A stretch of 64,000 nucleotides of DNA, taken from NCBI GenBank assembly GCA_026645415.1, contig JAPEVH010000063.1, positions 1 through 64,000 on the forward strand, in the 5' to 3' direction. Positions 6,112 through 15,732 of this stretch are shown here, one piece after another. Source of the DNA: Candidatus Electronema sp. Its GTDB lineage: Bacteria; Desulfobacterota; Desulfobulbia; Desulfobulbales; Desulfobulbaceae. The first letter of the stretch is position 1, and every line of letters begins with the position of its first letter. A program made the position numbers and the translations under genes. The notes under the pieces were generated by a model. It was not told the origin of the DNA. It saw only the letters and a list, made by a program, of their open reading frames with translations, and did no database searches.

Positions 6112-8556
6112 TTACTTCGGAGCAATGCCCAGCTCCAGCTCCTTCTCATGCACCGCTAGTCTAGTCTTAATGACCGTGTCCGGGATCAGGGACATGGAAT
6201 CAATGCCCAGCTCAACCAAGAAGGTGGCAAAGTCCGGGAAATCGGATGGCCCTTGGCCGCAGATGCCGATCTTGCGCCCGCGCCGCTTGGCAGTCTTGAT
6301 CACCATACGGATCATTTCCTTAACCGCCTCATGGCGTTCGTCAGCAATACCGGTAAGAATACCTGAGTCGCGGTCTAAGCCATAGGTGAGCTGAGTCAAA
6401 TCGTTGGAGCCAATGGAGAAGCCGTCAAAAATGTCGGCAAAGGCATCCGCGCAGATGACGTTGCTCGGAATCTCGCACATCACGTACAGCTCAAGGCCGT
6501 TCTCGCCTTGAACCAAACCACATTCGCGCATCACCTGAATGACTTTCTTGCCTTCCTCTGGGGTACGACAGAAAGGCACCATCAGTTTGATGTTGGTCAG
6601 GCCCATGTCATTGCGTGCCTTGAGCAGACCTTTACATTCCAGCTCAAAAGCAGGCCGGTACTTGGGATCATAGTAGCGAGATGCGCCGCGCCAGCCAATC
6701 ATCGGGTTTTCTTCTTCTGGCTCATAGAGGCGGCCACCGGTAAGGTTGGCGTACTCATTGCTCTTGAAGTCAGAAAGACGGACAATAACATCTTTTGGAT
6801 AGAAACCAGCAGCAATCCGGCCAACGCCCTCAGCAACCTTGTCGATAAAAAACTGTTTCTTATCCGCATAAGCTCCGGTCTTGGCATCAATCTGACGAAC
6901 AATTTCTTGCTTCTCAGGATCGTTAGAAGCCTTTAGCTCCTCGTAATTATAGAGAGCAAGCGGATGCAGGCCAATGTGCGAGTTGATGACAAACTCTTCA
7001 CGGGCCAAGCCAACGCCGTCGTTAGGAATCTGGCATTCAGTAAAAGCCTTTTCCGGGATAGCCAAGTTCATCATGATCTTGGTCTTGGTTGCGGGTAGGC
7101 TGCTCAGGTCAGTCTTCTGCACCTCATACTTAAGCAGACCTTCATAAACATAACCAGTCTCGCCCTCAGCACAGCAGGCAGTAACTTCCTGCCCAGTGGT
7201 AATCCTCTCAGAACCGTCACCAGTGCCGATAACACAAGGAATGCCCAACTCACGGGAAATAATCGCGGCATGGCAGGTACGTCCGCCCCGATTGGTGACG
7301 ATTGCCGCAGCAATCTTCATGATCGGCTCCCAGTCAGGATCGGTCATATCTGTTACCAGAACTTCACCTTTTCTAAAGGTGCCGATGTCCTTGGCATCGG
7401 CAATGCTGTGGGCAACACCTTGACCGATCTTGCTGCCTACAGCCAGACCTTGAGCCAGCACCTTGCCATGCTCCAGGAGCTTGTAGGTCTCTATTACGCC
7501 CTTGTTTGCTTGGGAATGAACAGTTTCAGGCCGAGCTTGGACGATGAACAGCTTACCAGTGCCAACGTTCACCCCGTCGCCATCTTTAGCCCACTCAATG
7601 TCCATGCCTTTTTTATAATGCTCTTCAATGATACAGGCCCAGCTACCGAGCTGGAGGATTTCATCATCGTTGATGACATAGGCATTGCGCTCCGCTGGGG
7701 TGGTGTCTATGTTTTTGACCGGCTCTGGCGTAGAGGGGTCGTTATCATAGATCATCTTAATGGCCTTAGAGCCAATCTTTTTGCTCACCACAGGCCGCTT
7801 GCCCTGCTTTAGGGTTGGCTTGAACACGTAGTACTCGTCCGGGTTGACCGCACCCTGCACTACGTTCTCACCTAAGCCCCAAGCACCGGTGATGAAAACC
7901 GCATCTTTGAAACCAGACTCGGTATCAATGGAGAACATAACACCAGAACAGGCTGAGTCAGAACGCACCATCTTCTGAATAGTGATCGACAGATAGACAT
8001 CAAACTGACCGTAGCCCTGATGATGGCGATAAGAAATAGCCCGATTGGTGAACAAAGAGGCAAAGCACTTGCGGCAGTTCTGAATAATGTTTTCGTAGCC
8101 GTGAATGTTCAGATAGGTCTCCTGCTGGCCAGCAAACGAGGCATCGGGCAGGTCTTCTGCCGTGGCTGAAGAACGAACTGCCACATCGACATTCGGGCCG
8201 TATTCAGCCTCCATTTTCTTGTAGGACTCGATGATTGCGTCGCGCAGGGTGGGTGGGAAGGGGGCGTTACGGATGATGTCCCGGCATTTCTGGCCACGCT
8301 CGGCCAAATTAGCCATATCATCAGTATCGAGATCAGCCAATACCTTTCTGATTTCCTCCTCAAGACCTGCCTCTTTAAGCAGATAACGGTAGGCATAGGC
8401 GGTGATTGCGAAACCATGCGGAACAGCCACGCCTTTGCCAGTGAGATGCTGATACATTTCGCCTAGAGAGGCGTTCTTACCACCCACTAAGGGCACATCT
8501 TCAATGCCGATCTCATCAAACCAAAGAATCAGCTTGTCATCGTGCGCTTGTCCCAT
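6112..8556 (-). CDS. ppsA: Phosphoenolpyruvate synthase (pyruvate, water dikinase)
   Basis: Makes PEP from pyruvate and ATP, feeding gluconeogenesis in an organism living on small carbon compounds. The 814-residue protein has the N-terminal ATP-grasp domain (VGGKNASLGEMYQ, VAVRSSATAEDLPDASFAGQ), the central swivelling domain with the phosphorylated histidine in GGRTCHAAIISRELGIPC, and the C-terminal PEP-binding barrel ending GICGQGPSDFPDFATFLVE. CHAAI with GLAREEF and HPLAL marks PpsA as opposed to PPDK. The ATG at 8556 has AGGGAGA upstream; the ORF could be extended to 8634 but without homology. Its likely regulator PSRP is at 40284-41117. It is divergent from nifU. Confidence 0.95.
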   Translation of the reverse strand: MGQAHDDKLILWFDEIGIEDVPLVGGKNASLGEMYQHLTGKGVAVPHGFAITAYAYRYLLKEAGLEEEIRKVLADLDTDDMANLAERGQKCRDIIRNAPFPPTLRDAIIESYKKMEAEYGPNVDVAVRSSATAEDLPDASFAGQQETYLNIHGYENIIQNCRKCFASLFTNRAISYRHHQGYGQFDVYLSITIQKMVRSDSACSGVMFSIDTESGFKDAVFITGAWGLGENVVQGAVNPDEYYVFKPTLKQGKRPVVSKKIGSKAIKMIYDNDPSTPEPVKNIDTTPAERNAYVINDDEILQLGSWACIIEEHYKKGMDIEWAKDGDGVNVGTGKLFIVQARPETVHSQANKGVIETYKLLEHGKVLAQGLAVGSKIGQGVAHSIADAKDIGTFRKGEVLVTDMTDPDWEPIMKIAAAIVTNRGGRTCHAAIISRELGIPCVIGTGDGSERITTGQEVTACCAEGETGYVYEGLLKYEVQKTDLSSLPATKTKIMMNLAIPEKAFTECQIPNDGVGLAREEFVINSHIGLHPLALYNYEELKASNDPEKQEIVRQIDAKTGAYADKKQFFIDKVAEGVGRIAAGFYPKDVIVRLSDFKSNEYANLTGGRLYEPEEENPMIGWRGASRYYDPKYRPAFELECKGLLKARNDMGLTNIKLMVPFCRTPEEGKKVIQVMRECGLVQGENGLELYVMCEIPSNVICADAFADIFDGFSIGSNDLTQLTYGLDRDSGILTGIADERHEAVKEMIRMVIKTAKRRGRKIGICGQGPSDFPDFATFLVELGIDSMSLIPDTVIKTRLAVHEKELELGIAPK

Positions 8557-8764
8557 ATTAATTCTCCCTGAACCCACAGATTTAACAGTGTAAATAAGCA
8601 TTCTGACATGATGCCAGATGCTTTTACTCCTCAATAAAGAATAATTATAAAAAAATTCCCGGCTGTCAACCTTTAACCCGTGCAGGGCACGTTGTTTTAA
8701 GGTAATCTTGCTTGGAAAAATAAGAGTAGCTTAACCCTGTAAGCATAAAAAAGGAACAGGTATT

Positions 8765-9601
8765 ATGTGGGACTATACAGATAAGGTGCAGGAACATTTT
8801 ATCAAGCCAAAGAATGTTGGCGAATTAGACAAGCCAAGCGGCACTGGTGAGGTTGGTTCTTTAGCCTGCGGCGATGCACTGAAACTGACTATTCAAGTAG
8901 ATGAGAAGGGCATCATTACAGATGCAAAATTCAAAACTTTTGGTTGTGCCTCAGCCATTGCTTCTTCCTCAATACTCACTGAGCTGATCAAGGGCATGTC
9001 TATTGACGAAGCTGCCAAGATCACCAACCAAGACATTGCTGACGCACTTGGCGGTTTGCCTAAAGAAAAGATGCACTGCTCAGTTATGGGCCGCGAGGCT
9101 TTAGAGGCTGCTATTGCCGATTACCGGGGCGTTATCTTACCAATGGCCCAAGGCAATGTGGTCTGCGAATGCTTTGGCGTGACTGATTTGGAGATTATCC
9201 ATGCCATCCGCGAATCTAACCTGCGCTCAGTCGAAGAGATTACTAACTACACCAAGGCAGGTGGTGGCTGTGGCAAATGCGAAGATCGGCTGCGTGAATT
9301 GCTTCAGCAGACTGTGCAAGAGCTTGCAGGTACTAAGACAACGCCAGCCAAAGCACAGCGGATGACCATGCTTCAAAAAATAAGGAAAATTGAAGAGGTT
9401 ATTGAGCGAGAAATTCGGCCAACCCTGAAAAAGGATGGTGGCGATATTGAGTTGATAGATGTAGATGGTGATATTGTCACCGTCTCTCTGCGTGGTGCCT
9501 GCGCCCGCTGTCAGTCCTCAATGACTACGCTTAAGGAGTATGTAGAAAAGAAGCTGCGTGAGCAAGTCGCAGAAACCTTGATTGTCGAGGAGGCTCGATA
9601 A
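8765..9601 (+). CDS. nifU: Three-domain Fe-S scaffold NifU
   Basis: Scaffold on which Fe-S clusters are built from NifS sulfur and then handed to apo-proteins. The 278 residues show all three domains. The IscU-like N-terminus has its cysteines in SLACGDAL, FKTFGCASAIA and KMHCSVMG. The central BFD-type [2Fe-2S] domain has VVCECFGVTD and GGGCGKCEDRL. The C-terminal Nfu domain has RGACARCQSS. The start ATG follows AAGGAACAGG. It directly abuts nifS. No nitrogenase structural genes are present, so a general Fe-S role is likely, which suits an organism rich in Fe-S enzymes. Confidence 0.94.
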   Translation: MWDYTDKVQEHFIKPKNVGELDKPSGTGEVGSLACGDALKLTIQVDEKGIITDAKFKTFGCASAIASSSILTELIKGMSIDEAAKITNQDIADALGGLPKEKMHCSVMGREALEAAIADYRGVILPMAQGNVVCECFGVTDLEIIHAIRESNLRSVEEITNYTKAGGGCGKCEDRLRELLQQTVQELAGTKTTPAKAQRMTMLQKIRKIEEVIEREIRPTLKKDGGDIELIDVDGDIVTVSLRGACARCQSSMTTLKEYVEKKLREQVAETLIVEEAR

Positions 9602-10783
9602 ATGAACTGCGACAAGAACAGCATTATTTACATGGACAACAATGCCACCACCCGAGTTGCTCCAGAGGTGCTCGAGGCGATGCTGCCTTTTTTTTCAGAT
9701 TGCTATGGCAATCCCTCTTCAATGCACAACTTTGGTGGTCAAGTTGGACGGGTTGTAGCAGAAGCCAGAGGGCAGGTTGCCGAGCTGCTTGGTGCAGAAC
9801 CAGAGGAAATCGTCTTTACGAGCTGCGGCACTGAAAGCGACTCCACAGCTCTTCTTTCTGCCCTCCAAACCTTTCCAGAGAAGCGGCATATTGTCACGAC
9901 AAAGGTCGAGCATCCAGCGGTCAAAAATTTGTGTGAGAACTTGGGGAAGCTGACTGGTCATCAGTATCATACGACCCGCCTTGGTGTAGCTGAGGACGGC
10001 ACCCTTAATTTGGATAGCTATTGTGAATCCTTGGCTGACAACACTGCCATCGCTTCAGTCATGTGGGCTAACAATGAGACTGGAGTGATTTTTCCGGTTG
10101 AGGAAATGGCAAGGTTTGCTAAAGAGCAAGGCATTCTCTTTCACACGGATGCGGTGCAGGCCGTGGGCAAGATACCAATCAATATGAAGAACAATCAAAT
10201 TGATTTTCTTTCCCTTTCTGGTCATAAGCTGCATGCACCCAAGGGTATTGGTGTGCTCTATGTGCGCAAGGGAACGCCCTTTGTTCCTTTCTTGCATGGT
10301 GGCCACCAAGAAAAAGGCCGCAGAGGTGGCACCGAGAATGTGGCCTCTATTGTTGGCTTAGGTAAAGCCTGTGAATTAGCCGGGAGAATGATGGCCGAAG
10401 AAAACACTCGAGTTCGTGCCTTACGAGATAAACTAGAGCAAGGTCTGCTCGCTGCGGTGCCAAAATCTATCCTTAATGGCCATGCCGAGCAGCGGCTACC
10501 GAATACCAGCAATATCAGCTTTGAGTACGTAGAAGGTGAGGCAATTCTCTTGCACATGAACCTGTACGGCATTTGTGCCTCGTCTGGCTCTGCTTGTACC
10601 TCTGGTTCGCTGGAGCCGTCGCATGTTCTCCGGGCAATGGGTGTGCCCTTCACTGCTGCACATGGCTCAATCCGCTTTAGTCTTTCGGTTTATAATACTG
10701 AAGAGGAAGTCGATTTTGTCTTGACGAAAATGCCAGAGATTATTAGCAATCTGCGGATAATGTCACCTTTCTGGCAGGAATAA
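9602..10783 (+). CDS. nifS: Cysteine desulfurase NifS
   Basis: PLP enzyme that takes sulfur from cysteine and passes it as persulfide to NifU. The protein of 393 residues starts with the usual MDNNATTRVAPEVLEAM. It carries the PLP lysine in SLSGHKLHAPKGIG and the catalytic cysteine in SSGSACTSGSLEPSHVL on the mobile loop. The start codon follows the nifU stop without any gap, so the two are one operon. A perfect hairpin ends the operon 10 bases downstream. Confidence 0.95.
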   Translation: MNCDKNSIIYMDNNATTRVAPEVLEAMLPFFSDCYGNPSSMHNFGGQVGRVVAEARGQVAELLGAEPEEIVFTSCGTESDSTALLSALQTFPEKRHIVTTKVEHPAVKNLCENLGKLTGHQYHTTRLGVAEDGTLNLDSYCESLADNTAIASVMWANNETGVIFPVEEMARFAKEQGILFHTDAVQAVGKIPINMKNNQIDFLSLSGHKLHAPKGIGVLYVRKGTPFVPFLHGGHQEKGRRGGTENVASIVGLGKACELAGRMMAEENTRVRALRDKLEQGLLAAVPKSILNGHAEQRLPNTSNISFEYVEGEAILLHMNLYGICASSGSACTSGSLEPSHVLRAMGVPFTAAHGSIRFSLSVYNTEEEVDFVLTKMPEIISNLRIMSPFWQE

Positions 10784-10793
10784 AAAACAGATA

Positions 10794-10824
10794 CGAACGA
10801 GAGAAAATATAGCTCTCTCGTTCG
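10794..10824. terminator. Bidirectional terminator nifS / pepN
   Basis: Perfect 11-bp arms CGAACGAGAGA (10794-10804) and TCTCTCGTTCG (10814-10824) with a 9-base loop lie between the convergent nifS and pepN stops. A-rich sequence precedes and T-containing sequence follows, so it can work in both directions. Confidence 0.8.
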
Positions 10825-10829
10825 CTAAT

Positions 10830-13445
10830 TTATTGCAAACTCTTTCTCACCACCTCATCCGTGTTTGGCGACAGGCCCGGTAGGGTGGCAATCCGCTCTA
10901 ATGCAGTCTGCATGAGCTGCTGCCGTTTAGTGTCATAGCATTTCCATTGCGTGAGCGGAGTTAACATTCGGGCGGCCACTTGCGGGTTGAGCGAGTCAAG
11001 CTCCTTGATTTGCTCCGTAAGGAAGGCATAACCGCTGCCATCCGCCGCATGAAACTGGTGCTGATTGGCACAGAAGACTCCGATCAACGAACGCACCTTG
11101 TTAGGATTCTTGATACTGAAGGCCGGATGATGCAGCAGTTCTTTGACCCGTGCCAGCGTTCCCGGCAGTGTGCAGCTTGCTTGAAGAATGAGCCACTTGT
11201 CCACTACCAAGGGGTCGTTTTGCCATTTGCCATAAAAGTCTGCCAGCAGCTCATCGCCAGCAGCTCGGTCCGCATTGACCACCGCAGACAGGGCTGCCCC
11301 CGCATCCGTCATGTTATCTGCTTGCCAATACTGCTCCATGCCAATTTGGAGGACATCGCTGTCAACCTCTTCTCTAGGCGCAGCAGCTAACAGATAGGCT
11401 AGGCAGCAGTTGCGCAGGGAGCGGCGGGCCATTTCCTCTGCTGACCAGCAATACGGCTCCTCGCTGCTTAAACGGTGATACTTTTCCAGCAGCGACTCGT
11501 GATGCCGTTGGCGGAGCTGGCTGCGGAAGCTCTGCCGGACAACGAACACCGCTTCCGGGTCAATCACTGCCATCTGCTGGCTAATCCACGTTTCCGCAGG
11601 CAAAATTAACGCCAAAGCGAGAAAGGCTGGGTCGCTCTGCTCATCCGCTAAAAGCCGGGCAAAAGCCTGATGGAACAGCTCCGGTAATTCTGTCGTCTTG
11701 CCTTGCTGCCAGTTACCAATTTCGTTTAATAAACAATGCAGAGCAAACTGCTGGCCTGCATCCCAACAATTAAAAGGGTCGCTGTCATGAGCCATGAGAA
11801 AGGCTAATTCCTCATCGCTGAGGTCTGATTGTACCTTAACTGGCGCGGAAAAATTTTGATTAAAAGAGAGTACCGGCTTTTCCTTGATGCCGGTGAAACG
11901 GAACTCTTTTGTTTCCTGATCAAGGAGCAGCACCTCATTGCGAATATCCTTACCGCTGCTGTCCAACAGGCCAATTTTGATTGGCATGAAAAAGGGCTGC
12001 TTATTCGCTTGGTCTGGTGTGGCCGGACAGGACTGGCTCACTGTGAGCAGATATTCTTCTTTTGCTGCATCATATTGGCTGGCAACGTTCAGCAATGGGG
12101 TTCCAGCTTGGCTATACCAGAGGCGGAACTGACTGAGATCAAAGCTGTTCGCATCCTGCATAGCTTGGGCAAAGTCCTCGCAGGTCACGGCGTGGCCATC
12201 GTGACGGACAAAATATAAATCCATGCCTTTGCGGAAGCCTGTTGCGCCAAGCAAGGTGTGCAGCATTCGGATAACCTCAGCACCCTTGTTATAAACCGTA
12301 ACGGTATAGAAATTGTTGATTTCTACGTATGACTCCGGTCGTACCGGATGCGCGGTTGGACCGCTGTCCTCACGGAACTGAAAATTGCGGATAACATTAG
12401 CATCCTGAATCCGCTTTACAGCCCGTGAAGCCATGTCGGCTGAAAACTCTTGATCGCGGAATACAGTCAGTCCTTCTTTAAGACTAAGCTGGAACCAGTC
12501 GCGGCAGGTGATTCGGTTGCCTGTCCAGTTGTGGAAATATTCGTGACCAATGACCGCTTCAATGTCCTCGTAATCTCTGTCTGTGGCAGTCTCTGGATTG
12601 GCAAGCACATATTTGGAATTAAAGATATTCAGCCCCTTGTTCTCCATCGCGCCCATATTGAAATCATCAACCGCCACAATCATATAAATATCAAGATCGT
12701 ACTCGCGGCCAAAGACTTCCTCATCCCAGCGCATAGCTTTTTTCAGAGACTCCATAGCATGGCCGCATTTATCTCGGTTTCGTTCCTCAACATAGATATG
12801 CAGCACCACTTCACGACCTGACATGGTAACGAACGTATCTTCAATGCAGACAAGTTTTCCCGCAACGAGCGCGAAAAGATAGCTCGGTTTAGGAAAGGGA
12901 TCGTGCCACGTCGCAAAGTGGCGACCATCAGCCAATTGGCCCTGTTCAATCAGATTGCCATTAGCGAGCAGGACTGGGCAAGTCTCTTGTGGGCCAATGA
13001 TAGTGACGGTGAAAACGGCCAGCACATCTGGACGATCAGGCCAGCAGGTGATACGCCGGAAGCCCTCAGCTTCGCACTGGGTGCAGTAATTGCCAGAAGA
13101 AAGATAAAGTCCTTCTAAAGCGGTGTTGCTTTCGGGCGAGATGAGAGTTTCAATCTCCAGCTCAAACTGGTCTGGCACTTGCGCGATGCGCAGTTTGTCA
13201 TCTGTAAAGGTATATTCCGTTGCTTCCAGTTTGCGACCATCCAAGGCAACGGAAAGCAATTTTAGATACTTGCCGTCCAAGTCCAGCGCGACCTGCTGCT
13301 CATCGGCTAAGGGATTGCGGCGGAAGGTAGTTCGGGCTGTGACCTTGGTTTGAGAAGGGTCAAGTTCCACTCGCAAATGGGTTGCAGTAATAGTGAAGGG
13401 ATAGGGCCTGTAGTCTTGTAGATAGATTGTGCTGTGCTGAGGCAT
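10830..13445 (-). CDS. pepN: Aminopeptidase N (M1 family)
   Basis: Zinc metallo-aminopeptidase that removes N-terminal residues from peptides in the cytoplasm. The 871-residue protein is a PepN of the Escherichia coli type: substrate-binding GAMENKGLNIFNSKYVL, zinc motif HEYFHNWTGNRITCRDW followed by LSLKEGLTVFRDQEF, and the C-terminal DUF3458 helical region. I begin at the ATG at 13445 (MPQHSTIYLQDYRPYPF), where similarity begins; an upstream in-frame start at 13469 adds eight residues. It is divergent from the TetR gene, sharing a 230-base intergenic region. Confidence 0.94.
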   Translation of the reverse strand: MPQHSTIYLQDYRPYPFTITATHLRVELDPSQTKVTARTTFRRNPLADEQQVALDLDGKYLKLLSVALDGRKLEATEYTFTDDKLRIAQVPDQFELEIETLISPESNTALEGLYLSSGNYCTQCEAEGFRRITCWPDRPDVLAVFTVTIIGPQETCPVLLANGNLIEQGQLADGRHFATWHDPFPKPSYLFALVAGKLVCIEDTFVTMSGREVVLHIYVEERNRDKCGHAMESLKKAMRWDEEVFGREYDLDIYMIVAVDDFNMGAMENKGLNIFNSKYVLANPETATDRDYEDIEAVIGHEYFHNWTGNRITCRDWFQLSLKEGLTVFRDQEFSADMASRAVKRIQDANVIRNFQFREDSGPTAHPVRPESYVEINNFYTVTVYNKGAEVIRMLHTLLGATGFRKGMDLYFVRHDGHAVTCEDFAQAMQDANSFDLSQFRLWYSQAGTPLLNVASQYDAAKEEYLLTVSQSCPATPDQANKQPFFMPIKIGLLDSSGKDIRNEVLLLDQETKEFRFTGIKEKPVLSFNQNFSAPVKVQSDLSDEELAFLMAHDSDPFNCWDAGQQFALHCLLNEIGNWQQGKTTELPELFHQAFARLLADEQSDPAFLALALILPAETWISQQMAVIDPEAVFVVRQSFRSQLRQRHHESLLEKYHRLSSEEPYCWSAEEMARRSLRNCCLAYLLAAAPREEVDSDVLQIGMEQYWQADNMTDAGAALSAVVNADRAAGDELLADFYGKWQNDPLVVDKWLILQASCTLPGTLARVKELLHHPAFSIKNPNKVRSLIGVFCANQHQFHAADGSGYAFLTEQIKELDSLNPQVAARMLTPLTQWKCYDTKRQQLMQTALERIATLPGLSPNTDEVVRKSLQ

Positions 13446-13612
13446 AGGTCGTCTTGGGAAGGAGAGCATCTGCCGCCGGGCGGCTGTTTATGATAGTTTA
13501 TATATCCATGCCAGCAGCATAGCAGATTTTTGCGAAAAACAGGACTGTTTTTTCTGTCGAAAATGTGCTGATCAGGTTAATTTTTTGTTTGAACAATTGG
13601 ATGCTTCGTTTT

Positions 13613-13638
13613 AAAATATGAATAAGCATTCATATTTT
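13613..13638. promoter_or_regulatory. Perfect palindrome, probable TetR operator
   Basis: AAAATATGAAT (13613-13623) and ATTCATATTTT (13628-13638) form a perfect inverted repeat around a 4-base centre. It lies 42 bases before the chosen start of the TetR gene, which heads the efflux operon. Size and place fit a dimer-of-TetR binding site for autoregulation and control of acrAB. Confidence 0.7.
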
Positions 13639-13679
13639 GCATGGCTGCATCGAAAGTACGTCATGCTGGAACAAATTTC

Positions 13680-14309
13680 ATGAAGGAAAACAAAAATATC
13701 TCTCGCCGAGAACGGGAAAAACGCAGGCAACGCCGGGATATGTTGGCAGCGGCGATTCAGCTTTTTTCCGAAAAAGGCTACCATAACGCCTCGATGCAAG
13801 AGATTGCTGCTAAGGCAGAGTTTGCAGTTGGCACCCTCTATAAATTCTTCAAAAATAAAGAAGACCTGTACAAGGCCCTTGTTACAGAACAAGCAGACCG
13901 CTTTCATGAAACCCTGACTGCGACCTTGGCAGAAGAGGTGGGCGAGATTGAACAGCTTCGTAATTATGTCCGTGATAAAGGAACTGTTTTCATGGATAAT
14001 GTCGCCTTTATCCGGCTCTACTTTGCCGAGACACGGGGCGCGAGCTTCAATATCAAGGCAGGCTTGGACAGCGAGCTACGGGAGCGGCATCATCAGCTCC
14101 TGCAAATTCTGGCTGCTGTTTTTAGCAAGGGTATGAATAAAGGGATGTTTCGTCGAATTGCTGAACCATATCATTTAGCTGTTGCCTTGGACAGCCTTTG
14201 CAATGCTTTTCTTTCCAACTGGTTAGAAGGACGAGACTCTTACCCTGAATCTCCAGACATCATTCTCAATATTTTCTTTCAAGGACTGCTTGAGCCTACC
14301 GCGCCGTAG
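13680..14309 (+). CDS. TetR/AcrR-family repressor of the efflux operon
   Basis: DNA-binding regulator of 209 residues. The N-terminal HTH is clear: RRDMLAAAIQLFSEKGYHNA, then SMQEIAAKAEFAVGTLYKFF, then KNKEDLYKALV. The C-terminal half is the ligand pocket and has no named match. I start at the ATG at 13680 (MKENKNIS); the frame is open to 13641, but that start would sit directly against the palindromic operator. It is followed after 47 bases by acrA in the same direction, the usual setting of AcrR/TtgR-like local repressors that release the pump on drug binding. Confidence 0.88.
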   Translation: MKENKNISRREREKRRQRRDMLAAAIQLFSEKGYHNASMQEIAAKAEFAVGTLYKFFKNKEDLYKALVTEQADRFHETLTATLAEEVGEIEQLRNYVRDKGTVFMDNVAFIRLYFAETRGASFNIKAGLDSELRERHHQLLQILAAVFSKGMNKGMFRRIAEPYHLAVALDSLCNAFLSNWLEGRDSYPESPDIILNIFFQGLLEPTAP

Positions 14310-14356
14310 CAGCCTGAGACAATTATTTCACAACATAACTGTGAATCGGAGCACTT

Positions 14357-15706
14357 ATGAATACTGTATGCAAATGGAGCCTCCTGCTGGCGACTCTATC
14401 CAGCAGCCTGTTTCTGTCTGGTTGTGACCAAAAGCAACTTTTAGAACGATTATCTGGCCTTTTTGCCGCAAAAAATGCGCAACAAGGCGCAGCCGCCCAA
14501 CGGCCTGCGCCAGCAGTCTCCTTTGTTACTATCCAGCCGCAACGGGTGGTGCTGACTGATGAACTGCCGGGCCGCACCTCGGCATTTCGGATTGCGGAAA
14601 TAAGACCCCAAGTCAGTGGCATTATTCAAAATAGGCTCTTTACAGAAGGTAAGGATGTTAAGGCTGGTCAAGTGCTCTATCAAATTGATCCCGCCCCTTT
14701 TCAAGCCGCACTTGATAATGCTGAGGCCAGCCTTTTGGCCGCTCGCAGGGCTGTTGACCAAGCAAAATCTGCCGAAAAGTCCAGTCTTGCCGATATTGGC
14801 CAGATTAAGGCCAAGCTGGATCTTGCCCGCTCTGACAGCAAACGGTATGAGCAGTCGTTCAGGGAGAAGATTGTTTCTGCGGCCCAGCGCGACCAAGCCG
14901 CAACCGGGGCTGCTGTGGCTGAATCGGAGTTAACAGCGGCAGAGGCTCGCGTGGAGAGCAGCCGCAGTGCCATTGCTGCGGCTCAGGCCGCAGTGCAGCA
15001 GGCAGAAGCGGCAGTCAAGACCGTTCGAATCAACCTTAGTTATACCAAGGTCACAGCCCCAATCTCAGGACGAATCGGCATTTCCAATGTGACCGAGGGT
15101 GCGGTGGTGACTGCCTATCAACCAGCAGCACTGGCGGTCATTCAGCAGCTTGATCCTATTTATGCGGATGTGCCGCAGGCAGCGGCTAAGTTGCTGCGTC
15201 TTCGGGAAAACGGCATCAAAGAGAGCGGCGAGGGACAAAATAAAGTCAAACTTCTGCTGGAGAATAACACCGCCTATCCGCTGGATGGCACCTTGCAGTT
15301 CAGCGATGTAACTGTTGACCAAAGCACCGGTTCTGTCACTCTGCGGGCGGTTTTTCCTAACCCAGAAGGGATGCTGCTGCCGGGCATGTTCGTTCGCACG
15401 GTTATTCAGGAAGGAAGCAGGGACCAGGCACTTTTAGTACCGCAGCAGGGCGTGTCCCGCAACTCTAAGGGTGATCCCTTTGCTCTGGTGGTGAATGCAG
15501 AGAGCAAGGCTGAATATCGTCCGCTGGTGCTTGAGCGGGCTATTGATGACCAGTGGCTGGTGACTAAAGGGCTTGCACCGGGCGACAAGGTGATTGTCGA
15601 GGGCCTGCTGATGTTGCAGCCCGGCACGGTGGTCAATGCTACACCGTTTGGGGAGAAGCCGGAGGATGGCGGCCCGCCGCCGGAGAAGAAGGAAGCGGGG
15701 CATTGA
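14357..15706 (+). CDS. RND efflux membrane-fusion lipoprotein (AcrA type)
   Basis: Periplasmic adaptor between an RND pump and an outer-membrane channel. Residues 1-23 are a lipoprotein signal ending LFLSGC. They are followed by a barrel-sandwich/lipoyl part (IRPQVSGIIQNRLFTEGKDV), a long coiled-coil hairpin rich in Ala and Glu (about 110-225), the second lipoyl half (VTAPISGRIGISNVTEGAVV) and the beta-barrel domain. The acidic, proline-rich tail (GEKPEDGGPPPEKKEAGH) is unusual but harmless. GGAG precedes the ATG, and TTCACA/TGTGAA arms at 14327-14345 could be a second regulator site. Its acrB partner is displaced 1.6 kb downstream by a TA module and a RAYT gene. Confidence 0.93.
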   Translation: MNTVCKWSLLLATLSSSLFLSGCDQKQLLERLSGLFAAKNAQQGAAAQRPAPAVSFVTIQPQRVVLTDELPGRTSAFRIAEIRPQVSGIIQNRLFTEGKDVKAGQVLYQIDPAPFQAALDNAEASLLAARRAVDQAKSAEKSSLADIGQIKAKLDLARSDSKRYEQSFREKIVSAAQRDQAATGAAVAESELTAAEARVESSRSAIAAAQAAVQQAEAAVKTVRINLSYTKVTAPISGRIGISNVTEGAVVTAYQPAALAVIQQLDPIYADVPQAAAKLLRLRENGIKESGEGQNKVKLLLENNTAYPLDGTLQFSDVTVDQSTGSVTLRAVFPNPEGMLLPGMFVRTVIQEGSRDQALLVPQQGVSRNSKGDPFALVVNAESKAEYRPLVLERAIDDQWLVTKGLAPGDKVIVEGLLMLQPGTVVNATPFGEKPEDGGPPPEKKEAGH

Positions 15707-15732
15707 GGTGATTTGGCAGAATCCATTCTTTG

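Noticed and set aside
8765-10783. Nitrogen-fixation cluster
   Set aside because: NifU and NifS are present but no nifHDK, nifB or nifE. They serve general Fe-S assembly in many anaerobes.
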